A stretch of 64,000 nucleotides of DNA from Amphiura filiformis (GCF_039555335.1 NC_092646.1:36143695-36207694), one strand, 5' to 3'. Numbered from the stretch's first letter, positions 20,421 to 32,597 are shown. Notes: a model not told the origin generated them from the sequence alone. Numbers and translations are program-made.

Positions 20421-20810
20421 CTCTTTATATTTCCATCTGAACAACAACGAGTTGTCTATCACTGATTTTGTTTATTCTTTTGAAATACGTATTTGTTTAT
20501 GTTAAGTGCAAGCCCCCGATATCTATCATGTTGATATATCTTGAGACACGCTGGGGAGCTTTTCTGTAGACTTTATATATATAAATTTAGATTTTTAACA
20601 ATCAACAAACAATTAATGCAAATTTTTAAAAGGCCATTATCCCATTTTGAAATGGTTTGAGACATCCCTTCCTACGAAGTATAGCCCCTGAAATATCGGT
20701 TTCTAAATTCCAACATTTATGACAACAAATTTGGCCTCCCCTCTTCAACGACTTCGTTTTCAACTTGGCACTTTCATCAATTCTTTTGGCATAGGACCTA
20801 CATAAATCAA

Positions 20811-20947
20811 CTGCTCAGTGCCAGAAGTGGGTAAGTGCAATAGCTGCCATGTGTAACTGGCATGTGAAGATGAGTCTGCGTGTAAATTGCCACAGGCAAA
20901 TGTTCACAGGGCAGCTATTGCACTTACCCACTTCTGGCACTGAGCAG
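20811..20947. mobile_element. 137-bp foldback MITE with 36-bp arms, copy 1
   Basis: The arms CTGCTCAGTGCCAGAAGTGG and CCACTTCTGGCACTGAGCAG are perfect inverses and continue through GTAAGTGCAATAGCTGCC. The loop contains a second small palindrome. The duplicate is at 28860-28996. Confidence 0.82.
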
Positions 20948-21299
20948 TCGATAAGCTTGGGCAAGGGAACTTAGTGCTCGGACCTGGAGCACATTTTAAG
21001 AGGAATACAACACAGAAGAGTTCAATCTTAGGTTAAGTTTGTTTGTACATAGTTGGTAAATGGACCTTTTATTATATACAAGAGATTAATCTTATATTGC
21101 TATTCAGATGGCCGTCGGGAAAGTTTGACCCCGTCACGTGCCAAGATGAAAAAAAGTGCATTTTCATCGGCCGTATTTTGTGTTTTGGTTTGATGTGAAT
21201 AATTCAGTTGCGTAAAGTGAAAGGTTTAAGAAATTTGAAGGTTCTCTTGCAGTTCACACATACTACATTTTGTTGAAGAAATTAACCTTTAGATTAAGG

Positions 21300-21665
21300 G
21301 GGGCACATAAATTTTGGTGGGTATGTACCCCTGAATTTTGAGGTGGTGGGTCTGCTTTGGGAGCTGACGGTGCATCGGTAAAAGGGGGTCTTTTAATTGA
21401 GCTGCGAACAGTCAAAATGAAGGATCTTTCTTGACTTAAGTTGAAAATCGCCTGAAAATAACCCCCAGAAATGGTGTTTTAGTGCTGTTATTATCCAAAT
21501 TAAGGGTCTTCGGGGCTCCATTTCGGTCAAATTTAGGGATTCTTTCGGAGCTCTATTTCGGACAAATTTAAGGGGTCTTTCGGAGCTGCAAAAACCAAAA
21601 AGGGGGGGTCTTACCGGGGGAACACACCCTTATGGTCATTTGTGTTAAGTCCCCCCCCCCCGGAT
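21300..21665 (+). mobile_element. GGTCTTTCGGAGCTG-family element, copy 1
   Basis: The left end resembles GGTGGGTATGT(N)CCCC and the right end GGGGGAACACACCC, 14-bp inverted ends clearest in the copy at 62333-62693. The interior has repeated GGGTCTTTCGGAGCT phrases and GGTACCGGTAAAAGGGGG. Other copies are at 29346-29716, 39592-39999, 52035-52430 and 62333-62693. Confidence 0.65.
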
Positions 21666-21999
21666 CCTTATGTCCTTGCTTTTATTTTCAAAGTATGTAT
21701 CCTTTTCACTCCATTATCATGATTATGTTGCCATGCGGAGGGCACAACACATGCTCAAAATTTTGCTGTGTCCCCCGCAAAACGGTATGAATTGATGGGT
21801 CTTTGGAATCGGTAGGGTCTTTCGTAGCTGCAAACTATCAAAATCTATAGGGTTTTTCTTGGCTTTCTGGTTGACAATTACCGACAAAAAACAGAAATGA
21901 GAGAAATAAGACTGGGGGTCTTTTAGAGCTGAAATTATCACAATTTAGGGGTTTTCAGCGTTCTGTTTTCACTGTGGACCACAATGTCCTCATCCCAAT

Positions 22000-22170
22000 G
22001 GCACAGTTCAATAACCTCAATTAAATAATCATAGTGCAAAATGTGACCTGAAGTTTTTGTACCCAAATTGTCAAAGGTCATTCAATGAATGTACAAATGT
22101 ATTGGGGTTAAAGAACTGTGCCCTGATAGATACAAAAATACATGTTGTAGATCCTAGTCATGCTATAGTA
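22000..22170 (+). repeat. GTGCAAAATTTGACC dispersed repeat, copy 1
   Basis: It contains TTCAATAACCTCAATTAAAT, AGTGCAAAATGTGACC, TTTTTGTACCCAAA, AAGGTCATTCAATGAATGTA and GGGGTTAAAGAACTGTG in order. The same order recurs at about 30050-30220, inverted at 35145-35310, and at 43245-43440 and 53615-53730 (partial). Confidence 0.6.
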
Positions 22171-22676
22171 AAAAACGCAGTGGTCTTTCGGAGCTGCACG
22201 GTATATATAAATACGGGGGTCAGAACAAACCTCATTAGGCCTAATTAGCAATCTGTTCAAGAGAATATTATAATTATGTTACCATGGTTACGATCGAGGT
22301 ATCCAAACATGGCTGCTGGTTACACCCTCCCAGCATTAAACACAAACTTGTGTTTTTGGTTTTGGTCAAATCGTTTTAACAAAACAAAAAGACACGTCAT
22401 CGAACTTTTTGGTTAATGTCCCTTTGTGACTGTACATTTTTGATGCAAAAAAGAGCAATACAAATTTTTGAACCGCAAAAGTCAAATCTTTTATAGTTTA
22501 ATGTAAAATCGTGCAATCAATTCAATGAATCAATTCAGGACACGCATGCCCGATAGCGGCAGAGCAGAAAAATCATTTCGATGGTTTTAACTTGGCCGCA
22601 GTTCCGGTAATTATGTTATATCTTTTTTGTTTGAACTGGGCCATGCATTCAATTGGTACAGTGCACGAAACCATAA

Positions 22677-23712
22677 TAGGGTAAATTGGGGTAAATGGAA
22701 CGCTTAAGCAATAAATCACTTTCTGTGGTCAGGGTGGTATCCATATATGATTTTTGTTTGTTTCAATAAGTAGATAATATGTTTTTACAACTTGTTTTAA
22801 CAGATAAACTCCCATTTTATGGCTTTGTTTCTTGTATCGGTCCAAATACATATGCATGCATGGTCATGGTGTTCCAGTTACCCCAACAAATTGGGGTAAA
22901 TGGAACAGTGGGTTGGGTAATTGGAACAAGGGGCATTACTTGCAAGGAGCCTACATTCATTGCTATATTTACATTGAAAAGACATCAGAATAGTTTATTT
23001 AACATATATTTTGTGACTAAACAAAAGATTAACAAAAATAATTTTGTTTTCATGTTTTTTTATAAACATGGTAAAATACCACGTAAAAAAACCCTTTCTC
23101 TCGGCACATAACAGAAAAAAATGGTTTTCAGATTTTTAAAAAATCAATAGGAGGCCTAATCTACCATGAATTAGTTATTTGTAGTATATAATTTCATAAT
23201 AATTAAACCAATTAGTAAAAAAAATATTAACATGTTATATATATTTGAAGTCAGTCAACCGTGTTCCATTTACCCCAAGTGGATCTGTTGTGGGGTAAAT
23301 GGAACATAAACTAATTAATTAGCTAATTAGCATATTAATTTGCATAATTTCATCATTAAAATCTGTTATTTTATTGTTTAAAACATTTATGTTATTGTAG
23401 AAAACAAACATATTGCCAATATTGTAAGACAACTTTCAGCACAACATTCAAATATTTAGGAATCAATACCCTTAAATTAGTAATGTTCAATGAACCGTAG
23501 CACCACTTCAAGGTCAGTGACAACATTTGAGATTTTCTTCCACTCAAATACCGAGTAAACCCCCGCTTAGGGTATGAAACGAAAGCAGAACGTATGGCGT
23601 TGGGGTAAATGGAACAGTCGGTATGATGTTGCCAATTTTTTTTCTTGATTGAGGGAATTGTATTCTCAGCGTTCCATTTACCCCACCGTTCCATTTACCC
23701 CAATTTACCCTA
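22677..23712. mobile_element. 1.04-kb element with GGGTAAATTGGGG ends, copy 1
   Basis: The ends TAGGGTAAATTGGGGTAAAT and ATTTACCCCAATTTACCCTA are perfect inverses. The word GGGGTAAATGGAAC, or its complement, recurs at least seven times inside, in both orientations (e.g. 22904, 23268, 23292, 23600, 23680). No coding capacity beyond short ORFs. The duplicate is at 30728-31758. Confidence 0.75.
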
Positions 23713-23852
23713 ATATGGGCGTTTTGATAATCATATCGTGAAATAGATTTTTTTCTAAAGGAACAGAAAATAATATTTAACAATAACGAACGAACAAAGA
23801 GCTTATAGTCTTGGAGAGTAGGCAGTCTCAATGATGGAAATTGTAATTAAAT

Positions 23853-24226
23853 GACATTTCGTGATCCACAGCCTCATCTCCCCGCTTTTCTTAAAAACAG
23901 TTGAGATTTTTATCAGTTTATACCACTGGAAACCTCTGGCTACATAATGCTTATACAAAACTTTCTTGCAGATTATTAATTGGTTTAGCAAAAATATCGG
24001 GAAATTTGAATTACTTTCTGGTACACTATATAGAACGAAATTACAACACATTGTCTATGGCGCAGTGTAATACACATTTTATCATGCATAACCAGCTATA
24101 ACCATTATAACTCGCAAACGCAAAATCGGAATCAATTGAAATTTTGGGAAGAAGCTTTTTTCGTAGATATCTATTGAAAAATGTCATAAAAAGAGGATGT
24201 TAGGTGGATCACGAAATACTGCTTTA
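23853..24226 (-). mobile_element. CATTTCGTGATCC-ended MITE, copy 2
   Basis: Reverse orientation relative to 9412-9739, with a small internal expansion (ccagctataaccattataac). Its right end shares CTTTAAAGG with the next copy, so the two lie head to head. Confidence 0.68.
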
Positions 24227-24570
24227 AAGGAGGATTTCGTGATCCCAGCATCCTCTTTTTATGACATTTTTCAGTAGATATCCACGGAAAACCCTTATTC
24301 CCAAAATTTGAGTTGATTCCGATTTTGCGTTTGCGAGTTATGCATGATTATGTGTATTGTACTGCTCCATAGACAAATGCGTTGTAATTTCGTTCTGGTA
24401 TACCAAACGAAATTCAAATTTGACGATATTTTTGCTGAACGAATTAATCTGCAAGAAATATTTGGTACATAAACATTATGTAGCCAGAGGTTTCCACTTG
24501 TACAAATATCTCAACTTTTTTTGAAAAAATGTGGGGGAATGAGGCTGTGAATCACGAAATGCCCTTTTAA
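24225..24570 (+). mobile_element. CATTTCGTGATCC-ended MITE, copy 3
   Basis: Starts AAAGGAGGATTTCGTGATCC and ends GTGAATCACGAAATGCCCTTTTAA. It contains the same TTCGTTCTGGTATACCA palindrome core. Confidence 0.72.
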
Positions 24571-25132
24571 GTCAATGTTGTAAAATAAATTAAACTGTTT
24601 CTCCTCAACTTTAGACCTTGCAGATCTTTCAGAGAGTATAGAACTATAATAATTATAGAATCCTTGCTGCAGCTGTTATTATATAGTACAAAGAACAAAG
24701 AACTTTTCTATTTGTTTTAAACATTTGCTCAAATTGAATAAGTTCTAATTCATTTATTTATCTGAGGTAAATATAATATGGAGAATTCAAACACGTATTA
24801 ATTACTATCGGGATGTTGTCATATAGCTCTTTTAATAATGATCGTGCCCACGAATATATTATTAGTGATTTGTTGACCAAGCTACGCACGAGTTTCGCGT
24901 GCCCATGATAAATACGGTAACAGAGCCATGCATAAAACGCAAAAGGCAGGCTGCAAAATTTCGATTGTTAGTTTCCCGCCAGCCATGAGTTTAAAATAAG
25001 TTTAATATAAAATGGATCACCTTGTTTTGTCATAAATTTTGATTGCAATAACCAATGTGCTCAAAATTTAGTTCCCACGACTCGCCATGCTCACGAGAGT
25101 TTTATCTCAAAATATATTTTCCATCTTTGTTT

Positions 25133-25468
25133 TAAAAGGGCATTTGGTGATCCACAACCTCACCCCCCCACTTTTATCAAAAAAAGTTGAGATTTTTATA
25201 CCAATGGAAACCTCTGGCTACATAATGTTTATGTACCGGTACCAAACATTTCTTGCAGATAAATTCGTTTAGCAAAAATATCGTCAAATTTGAATGTCGT
25301 TCTGGTGCACCAGAACGAAATTACAATGGCAGTGTAATACACATAATCATGCATAACTCGCAAACACAAGATCGGAATCAACTAAAATTTTGGGAATAAG
25401 CTGTTTTTGTGGATATCTACTGAAAATGTCATAAAAAGAGGATGCTAGAACCACTAAATCCTCCTCTA
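25133..25468 (-). mobile_element. CATTTCGTGATCC-ended MITE, copy 4, interrupted at its end
   Basis: Starts TTAAAAGGGCATTTGGTGAT and runs to AAATCCTCCT, where the telomere-word insertion 25466-25757 cuts in. The equivalent copy in unit 2 (33168-33835) is not cut there. Confidence 0.68.
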
Positions 25469-25757
25469 ACCCTAACCCTACCCGAGGTTTTTTGGCTATC
25501 GGAAGGGAAAGAAGGAACGAAAAAGGAGAGAAGATGAAGAAGAAAGTCACTTGGCACCCCCGGGATTCGAACCTCGGACCCCTCGCATGCCACGCAGAAG
25601 ATCCCCAGCGTGTAGCTACACAGGTGACGTTGGCCCGGCCAACGATTCCCTGGGTATATATGACTTGGTCTGATTGCGTCATCAAGTCCCGTGGAATCCA
25701 TGCACGCAGAGCGGTTTTAATAGTGAGCTTTAGTGAGTCCTAGTTCTGTTAGGGTTA
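25466..25757. mobile_element. 292-bp insertion with telomere-like inverted ends and a tRNA-like core
   Basis: It is present in duplication copy 1 only, which defines the ends: CTAACCCTAACCCTACCC at the left and GTTAGGGTTA at the right, an inverted pair of TAACCCTAAC. On the minus strand it holds a tRNA-like piece at 25552-25624 with GGTTCGAATCC (B box) and TAGCTACACGCTGG (A box-like). It may be a SINE variant, or telomere-sequence repair of a break. Confidence 0.7.
25552..25624 (-). tRNA. tRNA-like segment in the 292-bp insertion
   Basis: On the minus strand GTAGCTACACGCTGG ... CTTCTGCGTGGCATGCG ... GGTTCGAATCC-CGGGGGTGCC has A and B boxes at roughly normal spacing. The anticodon arm is irregular, so a functional tRNA is unlikely; a tRNA-derived SINE head is more probable. 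Confidence 0.4.
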
Positions 25758-25922
25758 AGTTAGCTTTATAACTATAATGGACCTGTCGAGTACGTCCATT
25801 TTGACAGTTTGTTTATGGTTGTATGATCTGCCTGACCAAATGCTTGATGATTGAATGATGATTGAGATAAGAGTATATTTTTAAGGGTTCTGTAGATGTA
25901 AGTACCAATGCATTCTGAAAAT

Positions 25923-26206
25923 TGGGCTATTCCATTTAAAATATACACTACCTATGAAGAAGATTTGGAAATATCTTCCACAGGGGGAATAAGAATATTT
26001 CAAACTGAATGAACACATTAGGCAGCTCCGTATGAATTTCATACACCCTCTGAGAAATATTCAACCTGAATAATTCTACAGAGGGAGGGTGGGTTTTGAT
26101 TAGAGTTGGTTAATGTTCTAATTCCATTTGAAATTCATGCTTCCACTGTGGAAGATATTTCCAAAATCTTCCACAGGGGTAGTGTGGATTTTAAATGGAA
26201 TAGCGC
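25923..26206. mobile_element. GGGCTATTCCA-ended MITE, copy 3
   Basis: Duplicate of 17899-18181 by the 8-kb duplication, differing by a few bases. Confidence 0.7.
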
Positions 26207-26924
26207 AGAAATTCTCCAATTTTCATTAACAAAACTACCGACAATTATTGATAAATAATCCTCATTTTCTGAAATATTTTTGTGCTTAGATAATAATTAT
26301 GGGTACCACATCTAAAAATCAAGTTTCAGAAATTTGGCAACTTTTTATTGCATGTATCTTTAATGTTAAAATTGGTTAATAAATATTGTGAATTCTCATC
26401 CTTAGCTACATTTTAGTTTGATTAAAATACCAAAATTATTTTATTAAAATAGCAAAAATAACCAAATGTATCAAAATGTCTGCATTCTAATAATTATGTA
26501 TAGGCCTACATAACTTTATAACTATAAATCTTGGACATTGCAAGCCATTGGGCTTCCGAAGATTGTAAATATTGGGGGTGGGGTGGACATTACCCACGTT
26601 GTTAAGGGGTTCCTGTGGGGGCCTTATGGTACTTGACCATGGCCACCAAAATTACTGGGGGATCCCAGAGGGGGCAAGCTGAGCTCCCTCGGTTCGGGAG
26701 CCACAGAAGCTATTTTGAGGTCTTAGAAACAAGTTTAGATATTAAAATCTGGGTACCCTGCATGACCTGTACAAAAAGGTCACATTGACCTAGTGTTTTT
26801 CCACCATAGTGCAAAAAAATATCCTTTATTTTTCCACAATTCCAAGATTCATGCAACAGGGTGCAAACTAGGCCGCCTTGCATCCCACTTGCACCCCCAA
26901 CTATGCGTTGTCAGTTGCTTCAAC

Positions 26925-27490
26925 CCCGGGGGAGGCACTCCCTATTTGAAATGGCAGGGATGTGCCTCGGCCATGTTAAAAGCAGGGGGGCATTCAGGTC
27001 AAATATACAGTTAAATATGGGGTCATTCAGTACACAACCTGAATAAAAATGGGGCCATTCGGTATGAAACTTTGAAAACAGGGGCCATTGGGGTAATAAA
27101 CTGTAAAATGGGGGTCATTGGGTACAGGATTATACCAGATGAGTGTTATTGAGTAAGCCTACACATAAAATAAGTGCCAAACTGCGATTTGAATCAATTA
27201 ACAATTGGAAGCAACTGGATGATTGAAATTCAGTGGGGATTTGAAGAAAAATCCTATTATTTCTCGAGAACACAAATACCACCTAACTTTGGGAATTAAA
27301 AAGGCTGGTCATTGGGGTAGCAGAAAAAAGAAAAAGGGGGTCATTGAGTACCTGAATTTGTTTTAAGGGGGTCATTGGGTAATAGGTAGGGCAATAACAC
27401 AAAAAAGGGGGTCATTGAGTACAGGCCGGTTTGAAAAAGGGGGTCTATCCCGAGGCACATGATGCATATCCGTCATGGAAGTGCCCCCCC
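26925..27490 (+). repeat. G-rich degenerate repeats (GGGGTCATT...), copy 2
   Basis: Duplicate of 18900-19440. It has an extra GATTTGAATCAATTAACAAT piece near 27186 and several one-base run-length differences. Confidence 0.7.
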
Positions 27491-28859
27491 CCCCCACCGG
27501 GGCTTTAACTCGTGAATCTGGACGGAATGTGGATTGCAGGTGGATTGAGTACAACCAAATAGCGCCATCTTCGAGGGTCCTATAAAATAACAAAAGAAGT
27601 TTGAACAACTCCAAACTTACTCCGTTGTTGCAGACGGTGGCAGCCGAGTGTGTTACATGTAGTTAGTAGTAGATAGCAGAGTGAGTTTACTGTTTGCCGC
27701 TTTGGTGGAGGCAAACAACACCTTCTTGACCAGAATGTCACGCACGCCCACTGTCTTGCCGCAGTTCTTTACAGCTCTTTACCACAAAATTGTGAACATA
27801 ACATTTGAAATTGGTGGTGCAAAACGTTGATTCTGAATCTCCTCAACAAAATTCATATAGGGCAAGTATAAAGTTTTGGAGCTATGATCATAAAATAGGG
27901 GCTTAGTTTAGGACACTTATTTTTCCTCTATTTTCAAGTATTCTGAAATAATTGTCACAACATGGTTGTTTCCATTATGATCTACAACATCTAGAAATGC
28001 TAATAAAAACGTTTTATATGAAAAACACTGCAGCATTTTTATGTCAAAATGTTATTTTCAAAAATTTTTGCAAAATATTTTGTCAACTCTTTATTATTTT
28101 TTATGTTGGAACGTTTTGCATCAAGATTTCAAAAATGTTTTGGAAATGTTTTGACCCATTAACCAGACAGTAAAACTTTCAGCTCTTTGTTTGTTTTATT
28201 CATATTCAGGAGTCTTTTGGAGCTGCCAGCTGCGCTATCCAAAACAATTCCTTTAAAAAAGGAACGTTGCGCCTAATGGGAGCTTTGATGTAACGTGCTG
28301 AAATCCGGGGGAGAGGGCACTCCCACTTTGGAGGTGACGCGTATGTAGTGCTGTTAAGAACCCCCTTTTCACCATCGCTGTCACCCAAAGACCCCATTAC
28401 CAGCACATGCTCTGTCACCCAAAGACCCCGTATTTTTCCTTTAGATCTGTCACCCAAAGACCTATACTCTTTATATTTCCATCTGAACAACAACGAGTTG
28501 TCTATCACTGATTTTGTTTATTCTTTTGAAATACGTATTTGTTTATGTTAAGTGCAAGCCCCCCCCGATATCTATCATGTTGATATATCTTGAGACACGC
28601 TGGGGAGCTTTTCTGTAGACTTTATATATATAAATTTAGATTTTTAACAATCAACAAACAATTAATGCAAATTTTTAAAAGGCCATTATCCCATTTTGAA
28701 ATGGTTTGAGACATCCCTTCCTACGAAGTATAGCCCCTGAAATATCGGTTTCTAAATTCCAACATTTATGACAACAAATTTGGCCTCCCCTCTTCAACGA
28801 CTTCGTTTTCAACTTGGCACTTTCATCAATTCTTTTGGCATAGGACCTACATAAATCAA

Positions 28860-28996
28860 CTGCTCAGTGCCAGAAGTGGGTAAGTGCAATAGCTGCCATG
28901 TGTAACTGGCATGTGAAGATGAGTCTGCGTGTAAATTGCCACAGGCAAATGTTCACAGGGCAGCTATTGCACTTACCCACTTCTGGCACTGAGCAG
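28860..28996. mobile_element. 137-bp foldback MITE, copy 2
   Basis: Duplicate of 20811-20947; both arms are unchanged. Confidence 0.82.
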
Positions 28997-29345
28997 TCGA
29001 TAAGCTTGGACAAGGGAACTTAGTGCTCCGACCTGGAGCACATTTTAAGAGGAATACAACACAGAAGAGTTCAATCTTAGGTTAAGTTTGTTTGTACATA
29101 GTTGGTAAATGGACCTTTTATTATATACAAGAGATTAATCTTATATTGCTATTCAGATGGCCGTCGGGAAAGTTTGACCCCGTCACGTGCCAAGATGAAA
29201 AAAAGTGCATTTTCATCGGCCGTATTTTGTGTTTTGGTTTGATGTGAATAATTCAGTTGCGTAAAGTGAAAGGTTTAAGAAATTTGAAGGTTCTCTTGCA
29301 GTTCACACACACTACATTTTGTTGAAGAAATTAACCTTTAGATTA

Positions 29346-29716
29346 AGGGGGGCACATAAATTTTTGGTGGGTATGTACCCCCTGAATTTTGAGGTGGTGG
29401 GTCTGCTTTGGGAGCTGACGGCGTACCGGTAAAAGGGGGTCTTTTAATTGAGCTGCGAACAGTCAAAATGAAGGGTCTTTCTTGACTTAAGTTGAAAATC
29501 GCCTGAAAATAACCCCCAGAAATGGTGTTTTAGTGCTGTTATTATCCAAATTAAGGGTCTTTCGGGGCTCCATTTCGGTCAAATTTAGGGATTCTTTCGG
29601 AGCTCTATTTCGGACAAATTTAAGGGGTCTTTCGGAGCTGCAAAAACCAAAAAAGGGGGGGTCTTACCGGGGGAACACACCCTTATGGTCATTTGTGTTA
29701 AGTCCCCCCCCCCCGG
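29346..29716 (+). mobile_element. GGTCTTTCGGAGCTG-family element, copy 2
   Basis: Duplicate of 21300-21665. This copy keeps GACGGCGTACCGGTAAAAGG where copy 1 reads GACGGTGCATCGGTAAAAGG. Confidence 0.65.
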
Positions 29717-30727
29717 ATCCTTATGTCCTTGCTTTTATTTTCAAAGTATGTATCCTTTTCACTCCATTATCATGATTATGTTGCCATGCGGAGGGCACAA
29801 CACATGCTCAAAATTTTGCTGTGTCCCCCGCAAAACGGTATGAATTGATGGGTCTTTGGAATCGGTAGGGTCTTTCGTAGCTGCAAACTATCAAAATCTA
29901 TAGGGTTTTTCTTGGCTTTCTGGTTGACAATTACCGACAAAAAACAGAAATGAGAGAAATAAGACTGGGGGTCTTTTAGAGCTGAAATTATCACAATTTA
30001 GGGGTTTTCAGCGTTCTGTTTTCACTATGGACCACAATGTCCTCATCCCAATGGCACAGTTCAATAACCTCAATTAAATAATCATAGTGCAAAATGTGAC
30101 CTGAAGTTTTTGTACCCAAATTGTCAAAGGTCATTCAATGAATGTACAAATGTATTGGGGTTAAAGAACTGTGCCCTGATAGATACAAAAATACATGTTG
30201 TAGATCCTAGTCATGCTATAGTAAAAAACGCAGTGGTCTTTCGGAGCTGCACGGTATATATAAATACGGGGGTCAGAACAAACCTCATTAGGCCTAATTA
30301 GCAATCTGTTCAAGAGAATATTATAATTATGTTACCATGGTTACGATCGAGGTATCCAAACATGGCTGCTGGTTACACCCTCCCAGCATTAAACACAAAC
30401 TTGTGTTTTTGGTTTTGGTCAAATCGTTTCAACAAAATAAAAAGACACGTCATCGAACTTTTTGGTTAATGTCCCTTTGTGACTGTACATTTTGATGCAA
30501 AAAAGAGCAATACAAATTTTGAACCGCAAAAGTCAAATCTTTTATAGTTTAATGTAAAATCGTGCAATGAATTCAATGAATCAATTCAGGACACGCATGC
30601 CCGATAGCGGCAGAGCAGAAAAATCATTTCGATGGTTTTAACTTGGCCGCAGTTCCGGTAATTATGTTATATCTTTTTTGTTTGAACTGGGCCATGCATT
30701 CAATTGGTACAGTGCACGAAACCATAA

Positions 30728-31758
30728 TAGGGTAAATTGGGGTAAATGGAACGCTTAAGCAATAAATCACTTTCTGTGGTCAGGGTGGTATCCATATATG
30801 ATTTTTGTTTGTTTCAAGTAGATAATATGTTTTTACAACTTGTTTTAACAGATAAACTCCCATTTTATGGCTTTGTTTCTTGTATCGGTCCAAATACATA
30901 TGCATGCATGGTCATGGTGTTCCAGTTACCCCAACAAATTGGGGTAAATGGAACAGTGGGTTGGGTAATTGGAACAAGGGGCTTACTTGCAAGGAGCCTA
31001 CATTCATTGCTATATTTACATTGAAAAGACATCAGAATAGTTTATTTAACATATATTTTGTGACTAAACAAAAGATTAACAAAAATAATTTTGTTTTCAT
31101 GTTTTTTTATAAACATGGTAAAATACCACGTAAAAAAACCCTTTCTCTCGGCACATAACAGAAAAAAATGGTTTTCAGATTTTAAAAAATCAATAGGAGG
31201 CCTAATCTACCATGAATTAGTTATTTGTAGTATATAATTTCATAATAATTAAACCAATTAGTAAAAAAATATTAACATGTTATATATATTTGAAGTCAGT
31301 CAACCGTGTTCCATTTACCCCAAGTGGATCTGTTGTGGGGTAAATGGAACACCAAACTAATTAATTAGCTAATTAGCATATTAATTTGCATAATTTCATC
31401 ATTAAAATCTGCTATTTTATTGTTTAAAACATTTATGTTATTGTAGAAAACAAACATATTGCCAATATTGTAAGACAACTTTCAGCACAACATTCAAATA
31501 TTTAGGAATCAATACCCTTAAATTAGTAATGTTCAATGAACCGTAGCACCACTTCAAGGTCAGTGACAACATTTGAGATTTTCTTCCACTCAAATACCGA
31601 GTAAACCCCCGCTTAGGGTATGAAACGAAAGCAGAACGTATGGCGTTGGGGTAAATGGAACAGTCGGTATGATGTTGCCAAATTTTTTTCTTGATTGAGG
31701 GAATTGTATTCTCAGCGTTCCATTTACCCCACCGTTCCATTTACCCCAATTTACCCTA
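30728..31758. mobile_element. 1.03-kb element with GGGTAAATTGGGG ends, copy 2
   Basis: Duplicate of 22677-23712 with intact inverted ends and a few small deletions. Confidence 0.75.
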
Positions 31759-31898
31759 ATAAGGGCGTTTTGATAATCATATCGTGAAATAGATTTTTTT
31801 CTAAAGGAACAGAAAATAATATTTAACAATAACGAACGAACAAAGAGCTTATAGTCTTGGAGAGTAGGCAGTCTCAATGATGGAAATTGTAATTAAAT

Positions 31899-32259
31899 GA
31901 CATTTCGTGATCCACAGCATCATCTCCCCGCTTTTCTTAAAAACAGTTGAGATTTTTATCAGTTTATACCACTGGAAACCTCTGGCTGCATAATGTTTAT
32001 ACAAAATTTTCTTGTTGCAGATTATTAATTGGTTTAGCAAAAATATCGGGAAATTTGAATTACTTTCTGGTAACGAAATTACAACACATTGTCTATGGCG
32101 CAGTGTAATACACATTTTATCATGCATAACCATTATAACTCGCAAACGCAAAATCGGAATCAATTGAAATTTTGGGAAGAAGCTTTTTTCGTAGATATCT
32201 ATTGAAAAAATGTCATAAAAAGAGGATGTGAGGTGGATCACGAAATACTGCTTTAAAGG
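31899..32259 (-). mobile_element. CATTTCGTGATCC-ended MITE, copy 5
   Basis: Duplicate of 23853-24226, with small deletions near 32070 and 32128. Confidence 0.66.
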
Positions 32260-32597
32260 AGGATTTCGTGATCCTAGCATCCTCTTTTTATGACATTTTT
32301 CAGTAGATATCCACGAAAAACCCTTATTCCCAAAATTTGAGTTGATTCCGATTTTGCGTTTGCGAGTTATGCATGATTATGTGTATTGTACTGCTCCATA
32401 GACAATGCGTTGTAATTTCGTTCTGGTATACCAAACGAAATTCAAATTTGACGATATTTTTGCTAAAAGAATTAATCTGCAAGAAATATTTGGTACATCA
32501 TACATTATGTAGCCAGAGGTTTCCACTGGTACAAAAATCTCAACTTTTTTTGAAAAAAGGGGGAATGAGGCTGTGAATCACGAAATGTCCTTTTAAG
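32256..32597 (+). mobile_element. CATTTCGTGATCC-ended MITE, copy 6
   Basis: Duplicate of 24225-24570, head to head with copy 5. Confidence 0.7.

Larger units (their letters stand above)
17841..25865 (+). repeat. 8-kb tandem duplication, copy 1
   Basis: It begins GATAAGAGTATATTTTTAAG and ends TGATTGAATGATGATTGA; copy 2 follows with no gap at 25866. By eye the copies differ only by scattered substitutions and small indels, except for one private insertion in each. Copy 1 alone has the 292-bp tRNA-bearing insertion at 25466-25757. The content is repeats only: the MITE 17899-18181, G-rich GGGGTCATT repeats, a 137-bp palindrome, a GGTCTTTCGGAGC element, the GGGTAAATTGGGG element and three CATTTCGTGATCC MITEs. 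Confidence 0.92.

Noticed and set aside
22779..24101. Several ORFs of 66-110 codons in the duplication
   Set aside because: All lie in MITEs or the GGGTAAATTGGGG element and have no domain signature.
25466..25490. Interstitial telomere or chromosome end
   Set aside because: Only about two and a half TAACCC units, bounded by non-telomeric DNA on both sides.
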